A stretch of DNA of 64,000 nt from Branchiostoma belcheri (lineage: Eukaryota; Chordata; Leptocardii; Amphioxiformes; Branchiostomatidae). The DNA is taken from assembly GCF_001625305.1 (NCBI RefSeq), contig NW_017804464.1, forward strand, positions 201,840 to 265,839, in the 5' to 3' direction. Each line of letters opens with the position of its first letter. Position 1 is the stretch's first letter. The translations under genes were made by a program, and so were the position numbers. Below the pieces are notes generated by a model. That model ran no database searches. It was given only the letters and a program-made list of their open reading frames with translations, and had not been told where the DNA came from. Of this stretch, positions 32,518 to 45,257 are shown in pieces.

Positions 32518-34081
32518 AAGCACCTGCATGTATCATATTATCATGCTGTGTTTTATGCAACATAGAAATAAAATGCATTGATAGTAATAAATGAATTGAT
32601 AAATTTAGAAATATCTGTGCTGACAGAAATATGTGATTTGATACGCCATAGAAATATATTTTGACATAACAGGTTTGAAACGAAGACTAGTTTCCTAGAG
32701 GTTGTCATACGCTGTGTTTCTTATGCGTACAATTGTTTTAATTGTGCAATAAAGGTATATTATGTTTCCCTAAAGCGCACTTTTTACGTAGTTAGTGACA
32801 CAGATATTGGACACCTGTCACAGATATTGGACACTTACGTAAAATGTATCAGGTTCATAACCTTATGATGACATTCGGTGGCCGTGGTGGTAAATATTTA
32901 TGTAACTTTCTCTTGTATTGTATAACTCACAAAACCGTATATACGTACACCATTATGAAAAGCCGGTGGTGGGTAACGATAGCAGATACCACGTAGAAAA
33001 TACAGCCTTAAGAGAAGGCCCGAATACCAGGCTAACTTTGGTATGACGCAGTATCTCCGCTAATTCTTTAAAAGGGGGTAAAAAGGTTTCAAACTTTTTT
33101 ATTTTACGCTCTGCACAGTATCTCTAAAACATTGCTTGATTGTACAAAGTGAGCAATGACACTTGCAGGCAGGGTGAAGTATGCGTGTTATGCAGACACT
33201 TGGTGGACGGCATACCATAGCTAGGGGCGCAGCCGGCCTGACTAGGCGTTATAGAATTAACACGTCCGTCACTTTGGGAGTCGTGACCTGACAGGATTGT
33301 TTCTGTGGGGTCATTGTCCTCCAGAACATTTAATCTCTACTGATCCATGGGTAATTTTGCCAGTTGATTTGGTTTTGCTTTATTTGTTAACATTGGGGGC
33401 CTTTATAACCTGAAAGTTATGATTTTAAGACAATCGTTATTAGGTAATTTCAATTGATTAACGACATACGAGTAACGATATTCGAAAGTCAATATTTTCA
33501 AATCATTTTCACCTCTTGCATTTGCCAATTTTTGCTGATGTCGAAAGGCTGTGCACTAAAAGACCAAATGAGTCGCCGCACAGTCTGACCTATTTTAACC
33601 TATGACTCAAACATTGTCGTCTGTCAGGTCAAAGGTCGTCCTAATCACCTACGTCACGTCGTTAAGTGGCAAAATGGCGCTGTGACGTCAGCGGGTCGTG
33701 TGTGCAGGGACGCATGAAAGCCCCGGGAACAAAGCAGACAAACACGGCCGGACCACTCGGACATATTTTCTCTCCAAAACACAATAGTAATTTACCCGCA
33801 CTGACGTCAAATATACGCGTTTTACAAACAAATTATAGTAACCATAAACAATCATTTACCATAGTGATAGATTAACCAAACAACACTGACTTAGCCCTAG
33901 CCTAACAACTTACAACAAGCCATGGAAGGGACTGGTTATTTAAGAACAAAAGAAGAAGAGGTCTAAATCCATATGAAAAATAGCTTCAAACATAATGTCC
34001 TTGTTCAATCGTCGATTTACAATTACATAGTGTGTCCGTCTTTTAACTCCATGGGTCGGTCAATGTCCGGTTGTCACCCCT
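32518..34081. other. intergenic, no gene seen
   Basis: ACAGATATTGGACAC is tandemly doubled near 32801-32836. No other feature recognised. Confidence 0.45.
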
Positions 34082-34091
34082 GTGAAGTTGC

Positions 34092-34316
34092 TAGCCTCCT
34101 TTGCAGGCGTTCCAGGATCGGCCGTTGTTTTTTTTTTGGTGGGGGGTTCTGATGAAAAAGATTGCACGCAATAGAAGGTCGCTATTCCATGGATAGTTAT
34201 GTAGGGTTGGCGGCCGGGACTACTGCGTGTGCGATCTTCGTTTGATCAGAACCCACTCCCTACCCCCACCCCCCGAAAAAAAAAGACCGATCCCGTAACG
34301 TCTGCAAAGGAGGCTA
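34092..34316. repeat. family B hairpin element with target duplication
   Basis: Ends TAGCCTCCTTTGCAGGCGTT and AACGTCTGCAAAGGAGGCTA. The interior includes GGATCGGCCGTT with T- and G-runs and the inverse. The left flank GTGAAGTTGC (34082-34091) and right flank GTGAGTTGC (34317-34325) form a 9-bp target duplication with one added base. Confidence 0.92.
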
Positions 34317-34559
34317 GTGAGTTGCGGGAAGCTGTCCTTGTGTGACCGATTTTGTGCGGTTGTCGGACGGCTTCACCTGTTTAATTGTGCAGGGCGGTGT
34401 CACTGCACACCTTTTGTACCTTTGTTCCGGGGTGAGTCACTGGCGGCATGTGGCACAGTCAGGCACACACACCTTTGTAACAGAGCAGACAAACTCCCAG
34501 TCCCACCCCGCACACGACTGTCTGTCAGGGCCTACGACCTTGTTGAATGTCAAGTACGA

Positions 34560-34645
34560 GCCAATAATCTCCAAGCAGATAAACAGGTGGCCGCAATACA
34601 GTATCAAATTGGCCAGCTGCAGTACGTATCCAAAACGGTGGATAC
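34560..34645 (+). repeat. family H fragment
   Basis: AATCTCCAAGCAGATAAACA and ACAGTATCAAATTGGCCAGC match family H ends and interior. Confidence 0.55.
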
Positions 34646-36341
34646 AGGCAGCTGATATAGACTCCACTTGCCCAACAGAATATGCTTGGAGAAAGAAACG
34701 CAACGTGTTTTACGTATACTCTTGTTCTATATCTATGTCCTCGACTAGAATACGTTATGTAAGCAATAGACGTAATTCCAATCTCCGCGGCCATTTTGCT
34801 TTTTGCCTGATATGATATCAAATATACACTGTATGTGAATAAATACAAAACGCAATAAAAGACCTTATCGTCGTATCCTCAAAAAATATAAGGGACAGGG
34901 AATAAAATACCTTGGTAAAACTGTACGAAATGTGTATACATGTATATGCATTCCAAACGGTTCCTCCTCCCCCCTTAGACATGTGAATTCCCTTTAGCTT
35001 TGCAATGATAAGTGCACTGCGCCGGGCTACTATACATTAAATGGCAGACAGTGTTTCAACCACCTTGATAATGGCATGACAGTGCAGTTTTTTTTCTGAT
35101 GAGTTGAACCAAGGAGGTTATGAAACAACCGTGCAAAACTTCTACGGGTCACTGACCGACCTGTGACACATGCGGTCGTGTCGGGTGGTTCCTGTTGTTG
35201 GGCGTCGCCCTTAGCAACCTAATCAGTGACGTTATGGCCACGCCCATGTTCCTGACGTCAGTCGAGTAGTGAGTCGTGAGTTCTGTGTGGTTGTTAAATA
35301 CTTGTAACCTTTCCATCACCATATATTCTGTATCGGTGTAGCCGGTATAACCGACCTTCGGCGTAACGCACCAGCTTCGCAGGCACGCGATACATAGCTC
35401 ACATAAGAGTTTGTTCAAGTGTTGTTCACAGTAACCGTGGAGTAATGATCTAGATGTGCTTTGGCATGGAGCACGTGTAGTTTCTAGAGTCAACGTGCCT
35501 GCTCAAGTCCCAACTAGCCCGTGTTACACAATAACGCTCACGCTTCCGAATACTATAATTTGTCCCCCTCCCCAATTCCGAAATAGTGGGCCAATCAGTT
35601 GGGTGGTCACTAGGGACCAGTAAATGATATTTCCAATGTATTAACCATGATAAAAACAAGTTTGCTGGATCCCTAAGACGTTTACAACATACATGTCTAA
35701 TTTCTGCATATGTCGACCACCGTTAAAGGGCTTGGGCAACAAAATGTGATGCCATCCATGAAAACTACTTGCTGTGGCCAAACTACTACTAGTACTACTG
35801 ATGTAATTGGCAAGAAATTTCAATAGCCGTCACTCGGAGAAGCCACAGGTGTGCTCAATGAATAATAATTGACATGTGCAGCCTCTTAGTAACTACCAAG
35901 TTCTCTTCTTCCAGCGACGCACATGTCACAAACAGGTACGGGACCAGTGTTGATGAGAGTACAGACACCAGAGCGCTCTAAGAGCGTTATCGATAGTAGT
36001 ATAATCGACTTCAGTAAACTGCAATAACGAACATTAGAGATAAAGCTCAGAACGCTAATGGTGACAGTAATGACGAATGGACGATATAATGAGTGATACT
36101 TGGCTAGCTCTGCTGCTGATGAGGTGCAAGCTAGTTGCAACTGTAAGCTGTCTTTGAATGCTGGAAAGCCTATGTTGATTGGGCCAATTTACACAGGGCA
36201 AAAAATCATGCCCTACGACGAATGACGCGCGGCGCCGCGTGTCGTGGGACAGATTTTTGCAGGTGTGGAAAAGTCCGCCACTAGCCGATTCCGTCTTGAA
36301 AATTGACGATATTGTTTCTATTGCATGCAACCTATAGAGGT
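34646..36341. other. intergenic; repeat J copy 2 and a family C scrap
   Basis: Repeat J lies in inverse orientation at 35320-35395. A family C fragment (GATGCCATCCATGAAAAC, TTGCTGTGGCC) lies near 35745-35780. No gene was recognised. Confidence 0.5.
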
Positions 36342-36448
36342 TAGTCTGTGCCAGGCTTTGGGAAGCGGCTGGAAAAAAGTAGAAATTGGCCAAATAGATG
36401 ATATGCCAGGGGAGTTGGTCCGCCGCTCCCGAAGCCTAGAGGGGGCTA
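36342..36448. repeat. family A element, short
   Basis: TAGTCTGTGCCAGGCTTTGG at the left, CGCTCCCGAAGCCTAGAGGG and GGCTA at the right. Flanks TATAGAGGT (36333-36341) and TATGGAGGC (36449-36457) match at 7 of 9 positions. Confidence 0.85.
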
Positions 36449-36705
36449 TATGGAGGCTACCGTACTTGTACTGGCGTTCCTACCTGTGCGTTTTCTTATG
36501 TACAGTGCAGAACTTAAACTTTGCATGAGAATACAATCCATGTTTCCCTACTTCATGCACCTAAGCAGACTCACATACATGCCGCAAAGGGCCAGCAGGT
36601 GCCGGCTTGTCGTAAAAGTAGTCATGTACAAATGTACTAGTACTACATGTACTACCACAAATTCACAATATTACGAGCTTTGTATTCTTGTGGTTTAGCA
36701 GCATT

Positions 36706-36795
36706 TTTAGCTTTTTTTCATTCGTCCGCGCGCAATAGTTTGGGGGTCTTCTGAGGATGTCATCCATGAAAACAAGACCGCGCGGCCTTACTTCA
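36706..36795 (-). repeat. family C arm
   Basis: TTCATTCGTCCGCGCGCAAT, TTTGGGGGTCTTCTGAGGAT and GTCATCCATGAAAACAAGAC match the right arm of family C. Confidence 0.6.
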
Positions 36796-37149
36796 AGCGA
36801 TGTGTGTGAAGCATCATGGCAAATATACAATCACGGGAATCAGTGTTCATTACGGATGGACATGTTATGTCACATAATATCAGCGCTACCACCTGCCGAT
36901 CCACCTGACAGACCATCAGGATCCCAGCGCCCCCACAGTACGTGGTCACGGTACGGGGACGTGGTCACTCCGGCTACCACGCGTGTTATGTAATTGTCAA
37001 AGGTACACAAACCACATTCACGGGGGCTTTTCTTAATAGACGTGGGGCGTTTCTTTGTATACGTAGGCTCAATAGACTAAGATTAAAGCTTTATCTCAAG
37101 TAGATGAAATCTACATGGTTTTGCGATATGTTATGAAATGAATATACGT

Positions 37150-37245
37150 AATCCAACCCCCTTCCAACTACATTAAAAATGACCAGACCAAAATGATTTT
37201 GAAAATCCAGTTTTGCCGCAATGACATCGCATTGGATACCTTAAA
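37150..37245 (+). repeat. family D end fragment
   Basis: TTGAAAATCCAGTTTTGCCG and CATTGGATACC match the right end of family D. Confidence 0.55.
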
Positions 37246-37636
37246 ATCAAAAGGATAACCCTTAATGTGGGGTTGAACGAATGTCTAGTTCTCTAAAATA
37301 GCTGGCAGCTTCGACAGTCTTTTAACACAATATAGGGAGAGGGACTTCTAGAAAAACCGTCCGAACAGAAAACTTCACAATTAACAAACATTCACCCAAC
37401 ATCTGCTTGGAGCCACCAGAGTTACCTAAAGAGGCGTAGGCGGGCGACTGTAACATATGGTCAAGACCCGAGGGGAAATGATGGAAAATTACTTATAATC
37501 AACGTCATAATCTCGGGAAAGTCAGACCAGTCAATTTACACCGAGAAACTTCAAAGTTGGCCGTTAGCGTTACATAACGGTGTACGTACGCCTCTTCACA
37601 ATCTCACGTTACTGCGAGATTTATAATGGCTCTAGC

Positions 37637-37870
37637 GGCCATGTTGATTTGATTATATGGATGACACTCGCGCGCGCATGAATTTTGGTACAAATCAACT
37701 GCAAAATGAGTAAATATATGCCGTAAATTAAAAAAAAATGATATTGGGAAACGATACTAGTACTAATGTCGTAGAATGCCAAAATCAATTCCACAGGAAA
37801 TTAACAAGAAAATGTGAAGAATTTTTTTTCGAATTTAAAATATGAAGAGTCACGTAAATTTCATACGCTG
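37637..37870 (+). repeat. family C left half
   Basis: GGCCATGTTGATTTGATTAT, GTCGTAGAATGCCAAAATCA and CACGTAAATTTCATA agree with 13984-14290. The right arm is lost. Confidence 0.7.
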
Positions 37871-38879
37871 TAAGCTGAACTGATGAACTGCGCAGCGAGC
37901 TAGGGAGGTCATATTTGGTGTTACGGTGGAGGCCTTTTGAAGTTCTGAAGAACCTTTATATCTGAAGTGTGCATACCCCGGGATCACTGATACTGGCGGA
38001 TTTCTGAGAGTTGACGTCAGATCTAAATGTCAGACAACAACAGACATGTTACTAGTAAAAGACAAGCGCTAAACACGCCTTAGACGCGATTATGATATGG
38101 TATTTCTCGTGACTTTGATATCATCTCCGCTGTGCGCGTTGTAATTAAAGCAGTTGTCATGGAAACGTTTTGATTATTGTTTGTAGTCATGGAAACGGCG
38201 TGCGCCTGCTTGTGGCAGCGTATTGTTGATTAAACTGGTAGAAAAGCCCGTCACGTCGCAAATAGCGTAACGGGCTTCTGAAGTTTAACACCAAATCACA
38301 GGTTGACACGACAAAGACGTAAGCTGATGCAGACACAGGTTGGAATCACTGAATTTCAATGAGATTTTGTCGTTCCCCGAGGGTTTTGAATAGTGTCTGC
38401 TGTGGTAGCGTCACGACAGGTAACACGACGGGAAATTATGAAGGGGAAGGTCGCCTACAGTGAAGAACACGCGCGGTTCAGCGGGCACACGTTAAAGCCG
38501 CATTATGTATCATCATCCTTGGGACGATACAAAAAGTTTGGCGCGACTCGGCCGACCCACCTGTCACGTGACGTCAGGCCGCACCTGTCAGTGTCATGCA
38601 CCTGTTAGACACCGGAGGGGGTTGCAGCTGGAAGGGGGAGGGGGATTCTTCCCCTGTATTTTTTATTAAACAACATACAAATTACTAGACACAGTGGTAG
38701 ACAACTCTAGTACATTGTCAATTTTAGCCTCACCACTGACGAAGAATAAACAAAAACAGATAACAAAACAGTAAATGGGCGTTTCAAAATACGAAGATAA
38801 CATGAAAATATATGGATTACTAGTATCAAGGACATTCTATTACTGTGTTCCTCTGTAATAATGTCCTTGCCATGTAACA
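37871..38879. other. intergenic, no feature seen
   Basis: No gene or shared repeat recognised. Confidence 0.45.
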
Positions 38880-39386
38880 TTAAGTCAGTTTTTAACATCT
38901 AGTCAATTATAAACCGTTTTGTGTTGACAATATAGGTTTGAGTCAGGGACGAAATATGTCTATTGGTTTCCGGCCACGCGAGGCACGGTCAGTTGGTAAG
39001 TGTCGACTTTCCGCCATAAGTCTGTGATCACGCCGGAATAGTTTACTTACTCGTCAGTTTTTAATATTTAGTTAATAATAGGAAAGTTTAGGAAAGTTTT
39101 ATTGCAAATTCATGCCCGAGGGCTAATTGCAAGAACAAAATAACAGTGAACAGTAGAATGATAATAAGTGATGCTAATGCTACTTTATATATACATTTGT
39201 AATGTTGGGTTAAATAATAAACCATTTTCTGTTGACGAGTCAAGGACGAACTATGTCTATTGGTATCTGGACACACGAGGCACGGTAATTGGTCAGCCCA
39301 AGGAGATAATTAACCTTCTTGGTCAGCCCTTGTGTTGGTTAGTCACGACTTTCCGGCCGAAGCCTGTGATCGACACGCCGGAACGG
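38880..39386 (+). repeat. diverged direct duplication, period about 310 bp
   Basis: 38908-39050 and 39218-39386 share TAAACC.TTTT.TGTTGAC, AGTCA.GGACGAA.TATGTCTATTGGT, ACG.GAGGCACGGT.A.TTGGT, CGACTTTCCG and TGTGATC.ACGCCGGAA. The second copy contains an extra CTTCTTGGTCAGCCC stretch. Confidence 0.75.
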
Positions 39387-39627
39387 ACACCCCGCTTATA
39401 TGGTATCGCGGAAGCGGCTGTGTCGTGTCTTCGCTCCGACACGATCTGGCTTTCAAGGCCGGCGGCAATTCTGGCTGTCCTAACACATCAGTCATCAGGC
39501 AACAACCACCCCCGGTTTTATACACATCGCTTTATTATTCACAATTCATCACCGTCTGCTAGCTTTTGTCGTATCTAAGCAGACGCAATATCCAGCTCAA
39601 TCTTAGTATTTCTTGCGGCATTCAGTA

Positions 39628-39855
39628 CGTCTTCAATTTCAGTTCTTCACATTTGCTTCTTTTCCTTTGGAATTATATTTTGTTTTGTCATTCCACGACA
39701 TTAGTATCGTTTTCCAATATTTCTTTTACAAGTTAAGGAATATATTTGCTCATTTTGCAGCTGCTTTGCACGATTTACAGTATAGTTGAAAACTTTTCTT
39801 TGTTTTGGAAACGGACGAAAATTCATGCGCGCGCGGATGTCATCCGTATACTACT
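39628..39855 (-). repeat. family C element, inverted
   Basis: Reads as the reverse complement of the family C left half: TTCTTCACATTTGCTTCTTT, TCATTCCACGACATTAGTAT and GCGCGCGGATGTCATCCGTA. Confidence 0.7.
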
Positions 39856-40226
39856 GTACGTAGTAATCAAAGCAGCAATGCAGTCACGACGTTTCCAGCG
39901 TGGGAAATTGCCGTTTGATAACTTCCTGCATACATCCGTATCCATTGCAAACAAACCAGTACCTAGGAAGTCGTTTCACTCGAGGATAACGCATAACACC
40001 ATGTAATTTTCAAGACGTTCCTTTTCATTTTCCTCCGTCTCCAAGAAGTTGGTGTCTCGCTATCACCGCCGCCTCCGGTTGCTAGGAAACGGAAGTCGCG
40101 CATGGATCTCCTTCCACTCAGCTGCATTTTCTGTAATCTCGACCAGCACTTCAAGGTTACATTTGAGTCAGAAAAACGGGGCGGTTCTTACGCCATTGCC
40201 TTCTCTGTACTGGAGATCGCATTTCC

Positions 40227-40429
40227 TAGCCTCTACCAGGCTTCGAGAGGCGGAGAACAGTTTGCCGGTCTCGGGACAATTTGCGGGGAGCTAGGATACA
40301 GACTCGCGGGAGCTAAAATAGGTCTGGTAACTAGGCTATAAAATTGCCCCGAGAGCGCCAATCTGTTCTCATATCATATGTCTATTTGGCCAACTTCTAC
40401 AGTCGCTTCTCGAAGAACGGTAAAGGATA
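40227..40429. repeat. family A element carrying an element-E-like piece
   Basis: Left TAGCCTCTACCAGGCTTCGA; right TCTATTTGGCCAACTTCTAC, CTTCTCGAAGAACGGTAAAG and GATA. Flanks CGCATTTCC (40218-40226) and CACACTTCC (40430-40438) match at 7 of 9 positions. GGGAGCTAAAATAGGTCTGG with TAACTAGGCTA inside is from element E. Confidence 0.8.
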
Positions 40430-40539
40430 CACACTTCCCGCATTAGGTGCTAGCTGTAGACCATACTAGTACAAATGTACTCTTCTGTGTGGCCCAAGGG
40501 CCACAGAAATCGAGATGGGCATCGCTCTCATGCTCCGCT

Positions 40540-40735
40540 CTCCAAGCAGAGGTCTAGGCTTAGGCTTAGTTTTTATCGTGCTTTTATCTGGCTCTCTCTT
40601 TTTTGCACTGGTACCTTTTTTTACGCCAGCCTAACTCGGGTGGCAAATGGTAACTGTCTGACAAATGGATACTGCCTGGCCAATTTGATACTGTCTTTGC
40701 AGCCACCAAAATATCTGCTTGGAGATTATCTTTTT
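40540..40735 (+). repeat. family H element
   Basis: CTCTCCAAGCAGAGGTCTAG at the left, ATATCTGCTTGGAGATTATC at the right. Interior blocks are TTTTTTGCACTGGTACC, CGCCAGCCTAACTCGG and GATACTGTCTTTGCAGCCAC. Confidence 0.75.
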
Positions 40736-41184
40736 AGATCTAGATGTACAGCTTGGCTCAGTGCATTATGCGTATTTTTGAGGCATTTCTGTTCTCACGA
40801 GCGTAATCTACTTGGAGTAGATGAAGGCTCATGGGGAGATTGTAGATGAAAGTTTTCAGTACTTGGCATCCATGTTGGGAGAATCTATGCATCAAAAAGA
40901 AGAACGTCGCTACGTGCCGCGTGTTTCACAGTGATGTAATATACATGAGTACACTGAAGGAACACCCGGGCAGATCATTTAGTATCCAGGGTAGATACAA
41001 ATTGAATTCGCCTCTAGAAGCACAATAAAATTAGCATCCACCAAGGACATGATATCATGGCCTTGCATCCAGTTACTATCTTCGAAATCGATTCTCCTTC
41101 CCCACTCGGCGATATTACATAAAGGGGAAACACTCCTGGCGCCATGCTCGGTCTAAAGTCGAGATGGTTATTTCCTAAAGTAGA

Positions 41185-41640
41185 TAGCCTGGACACCATC
41201 CTCCTCCAGTTCGCCCAAATACCACAGACTGTTGGTTTGAATTGTGGTGATGCTGATGGGGCACGGATAACCTAGACATCATCATCCTCCATGGCGTCTA
41301 ACTACCGAAGACTGTTGGTTTTTAAACCAACAGTATATGGTAGTTAGCTCTATCGATCAGCATCACCATAATTCAAAAATTGTGGTGATGCTGATGGGGC
41401 ACGGATAACCTAGACACCATCATCCTCCATTACGTCTAACTACCATAGACTGTTGGTTTTTAAACCAACGGTAGTTAGCTCTATTAGCATCACCATGGCC
41501 ACGATTTAAAAATTGTGGTGATGCTGATAGAGCACGGATAGCCTGGGTACCATCCTCCTCCTGTACGTCTAACTACCGAAGACTGTTGGTTTAGTGATGA
41601 TGGGGCACGGTTAGCCTGGGTACCATCCTCCGTAGTTACC
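41185..41640 (+). repeat. tandem array with internal hairpins
   Basis: Five partial units begin near 41185, 41269, 41407, 41540 and 41612 with AGCCTGG.TACCATCCTCC or AACCTAGACA.CATCATCCTCC. Each is followed by CTAACTACCGAAGACTGTTG and GTGGTGATGCTGATGGGGCA. Units two and three also contain GTTGGTTTTTAAACCAAC hairpins and the inverse GGTAGTTAGCTCTAT...GCATCACCA. Confidence 0.85.
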
Positions 41641-42702
41641 GCTTCCGCTCCCTTTTGGCTTACTGCCCCGAAATGAGTTTGGACTGGTTACCCAGGCTAA
41701 CCATTCAGGGTATCAAGACTACTGCTAATGGATTTTTTTTCGAAGATATCATTTGTACACGATGCACTGTCCCTATGATATGGGTATACTTGAGGTGTGC
41801 ATGTGCACATTGGGGGTAAAGTTGATGCAAGAAGGTTAAAAAAACATTATGCTCCTTGGTTGGTTGATACTAGTACTTCCGTCAGTGTATAGATCGTGCA
41901 TTTTCCTACTAAGTTTGTATACTCTTCTGTCAATTTTCTGTAGCATTTGTAGTACCCCCCCTCCTCCTTACGGGCAGCAATGTGTTATACAAATGTAGTT
42001 GCAAATCCATTGATCTCCTTAATTTGCATGCGTGTATTAATATGAACAATTTTCACTACACTGTGATACATCAATCACTTACACCGCAGTTTTAATACTA
42101 TGGATGCAACATATCCTTTTGCTAAATACCACTCAGCATGTATGAATATATGTACATGTATACAGAACAGATAATACATATAGAATAGCCAACTCCTTGA
42201 TATGCATCCACCATTGATTACCATCATATTGTCATTTTCTGACACAAGTCATGACAGGATGTATGTAACGTAAGTGCTAACGAATCAGTTGACGACTATA
42301 TATATTCTAGTTGCAGCTCCCCGCAAAAAATAACACACTAAATTGCCGCACACGCGATATTAATGACTGAAATAAATGTGCATATTCGCTTATGAAAAAT
42401 GACCCAGTGGCCTAGTTATTGTCCATAGCAATATTTCTCCATATAAGGCAACGCAATGAAACGGTGAGAACAGTAAAGAGTTTCTAAATTCGGTTTGTCC
42501 GAAGCAAGTGCTAAAACAACATGTATCAAGGGGCTTCAAAGGGAACTAAAAGGTTAGGGGCAAAAGTCTACTATTCTTTTACATGTATTTTCAAAGCTCG
42601 TTGCTAATGCACTATGACTCACCGCAGTGTAATCCTTTATCGGTGCGCCTGTAAATACAAAGGTTTTGAAGGGCAAACAATGTCCAGTTGTAAACATGCA
42701 TC
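41641..42702. other. intergenic, no feature seen
   Basis: AT-rich, no gene or shared repeat recognised. Confidence 0.45.
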
Positions 42703-43524
42703 CGATGCAATTTCAGGGCAGCAAAGTAGAAAAATATTCGAGATGAAGAAATCTGTCTGATGTTGACATTTACTGCCATGTCTTAGCACAATTTTGCCAT
42801 TTTATACTTGAAGGAAGCAAGCCCTTGCTTGAGTTGAAGCATTTGAGTAGCCTCCTTTTCAGGCGTTCCCGGATCGGTCGTTTTGTGTGTGTGTGTGGGG
42901 TGGGGGGGNNNNNNNNNNNNNNNNNNNNTTTTAAAATTAAAATTTGCCTGTTATGTCCTCGGATAACCCTTTTGTGTCCTCAAACGACTCAGCCATTTCA
43001 AACGGATTGGTTTATACCTCGCCACCTCTTGTATACGTTTGAGATGTTGTGAAAACAGGCTTGATTGAGACATCGCCAAAGACAGAGCCGACAGAGAAAA
43101 CTTGTGCCCCAGTGTGCCAGTCTGTTGATCTAGGCTCCTTTTCAGGCGTTCCACGGAGATATATGTAGGGTTGCCGGCTGGAGCTTCTATTGCGTGCGAT
43201 CTACGTTTGATCAGAAAATACCCTCCCCCCCCAAAAAAACGACCGATCCGGGAACGCCTGAAAAGGAGGCTAGCATTTGAGCCTAAAATAAGCTACGTGA
43301 TGAGTCTCTTTTTTTTTTTAATACCGACCATAAATAAACTATAATTTATAAAGCTAGCCTATGCTACAAAATAAGCAACAATTTTCCGTCAGCGACATCA
43401 CATGCATGTTTGCCTAAGATATCAGTATGCAATAATGGGTTATGATAGATTCAACGACGTCAAAAGAATGACGAGAAAATTGACATTGAAAATCCTGTTT
43501 TTCCGTCCTGAAACCGCATTGGAT
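42703..43524. repeat. family D element interrupted by a family B insertion
   Basis: Left part 42703-42847 (GATGCAATTTCAGGGCAGCA, AAATCTGTCTGATGTTGACA) continues at 43273-43524 (CCTAAAATAAGCTACGTGAT, GATATCAGTATGCAATAATG, GTCCTGAAACCGCATTGGAT). Joined without the insert, it aligns with the intact copy at 28778-29145. Confidence 0.88.
42848..43272. repeat. family B element inserted with an exact 9-bp target duplication
   Basis: TAGCCTCCTTTTCAGGCGTT at the left, CGCCTGAAAAGGAGGCTA at the right. GCATTTGAG is present on both sides (42839-42847 and 43273-43281). An extra left-arm copy lies at about 43131-43152. A 20-base N gap falls inside (42909-42928). Confidence 0.95.
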
Positions 43525-44930
43525 GAAAAACAACACTTCTCAGCCTGAAGAAACCGACAAGTCGAAAAGCTCTTTCTATCTCCTGACTATGTATGGACGC
43601 TCCTTTCTGTTCACGGGGAAATTCGAAAAAGGCATCGGTCCCTTTGATCCAATTGTGAAGTCGTCATGCTGATTATTACTCAACAAATGTTTTCGCTTTT
43701 TTTGGCGGGTGCTCTGATGAGCTGGAGGAAAAATTTACATATCCACGGCGGCCGCTGCTAATGTTTGACGTGCGAAATGTTTATCCCCTGTTGTTGTTTT
43801 ATTTATCTCGTGTTTAATGTACACAAATGAAGTGAAAACAATGCGTGAGCTTGCATTGTTGCTGGAAGATTAGTGACGATTGTTTGTGGCAAACGTAAGA
43901 AAGTGCTAAACGACGGAAGCGTCCGTGCGCATTTTCTTACCGATTACCAAGGAGTTCGCTGAAAGGCCGAAAATAAATCAAAGCCTGCCGCTCTCCCAGA
44001 GTGTCCTAACATGGGTGGATATCACGCTGTTCTAAAACCGTTGAATATAAAGAACTATTTTGTGGATAGGCGCTTGGTTGTGAAGGCAACAATGCACGAT
44101 TTCAACCAAGCGTCCACTTCTGTGCATATTTCTTAGCTTACAAAGGTGTCATCTTCTCATTAGCCTGGAAAAATGACCATCGCAGCTTCATCGTTGTTTG
44201 ATCAAGGACACGATATATGATTTACATTTAGATCTGGTCTGACCAAGGACAGTATACAGCTACAGCCGCTATATACAATGTACTTACGTATATACTGTCA
44301 AGCAGAGGTCCGTAAGCGATGTATTGGATACGTCATTCAATACAACGTTACCACGTTTTTTATCCTCTACAAATGTTCAGCAAATAAACTTGATCGATGG
44401 CGGGTATCAGTGTACGTGCTAGTACATGTTATTACAATTCCTCCCCCCAAGATAATATTTGCAGCCATGACTCCTGTGAATGTGTTTGAATTTGCTAGAT
44501 AGAGTTGTCCACCGCGGTGTCTTGTACTTTTTATGTTGCTTAATAAAAAATGTTTTAAAGCATATGAAATTACATTAAGAAGTTATCTCAAAGGATTTTC
44601 TAACTTAAGAAGTTATTTTTCTTGTGTGTTTCGTGGTTGTGTGGACATAACGCCACACTACTTGTATGAGACCTGACAGGCAGAGCTGTAATGATGACGT
44701 CAGGACGTGTCATCCTCGCGTGGAGGCCGTGCAGGGAAGGACTTCCGGATTCCACGCATTTTTCCAGCTCCGTAGCGCGGAGTGAAGACATCGCAGTCTG
44801 ACAAACTTCCTTATGACTACAAACACACAGGAATTTGTTATTTTCTTATTGGACTGGGCCACAGACTATTGCATGTACATTTTAGGGCAAATCATTTTGT
44901 GCGCGTTTGTTAACACCGAAGACACTTTCA
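43525..44930. other. intergenic, no feature seen
   Basis: No gene or shared repeat recognised. Confidence 0.45.
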
Positions 44931-45012
44931 ACAAGGAGGTTTAAAATCAACCATTTTGTATTTAACCTTCTTGCTTTCAAGAAGGTTATAGCAAGAAGGT
45001 TAAACCTCCATG
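44931..45012. repeat. short palindrome
   Basis: AAGGAGGTTTAAAATCAACC and AACCTTCTTG at the left face CAAGAAGGTTAAACCTCC at the right. The arms overlap a second copy of AAGAAGGTTATAG. Confidence 0.6.
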
Positions 45013-45257
45013 GTTATAGTCAAGACTTCTTGGTATATGTAACGAAGGATGTAATTGTATTTTCTTGTTGTATCATCATACTGTAGCCTGTAACATGCTC
45101 ATAACACGCTAGGCCCAGTGTTAAATTTCCTTGGGGACATGTTGGCCCTGGAGCCGAGGAACTGGCCTGTGTTATGCCCTGGAAATAGTCTGGCACCCAG
45201 GCTACTTAAACCGTGCTCATGCGTCGTCATTGGCGTATAGCGTTTGCGTCAAAAACA

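Noticed and set aside
34342..34815. 157-codon frame as a gene
   Set aside because: It runs through a family H fragment and has no recognisable motif.
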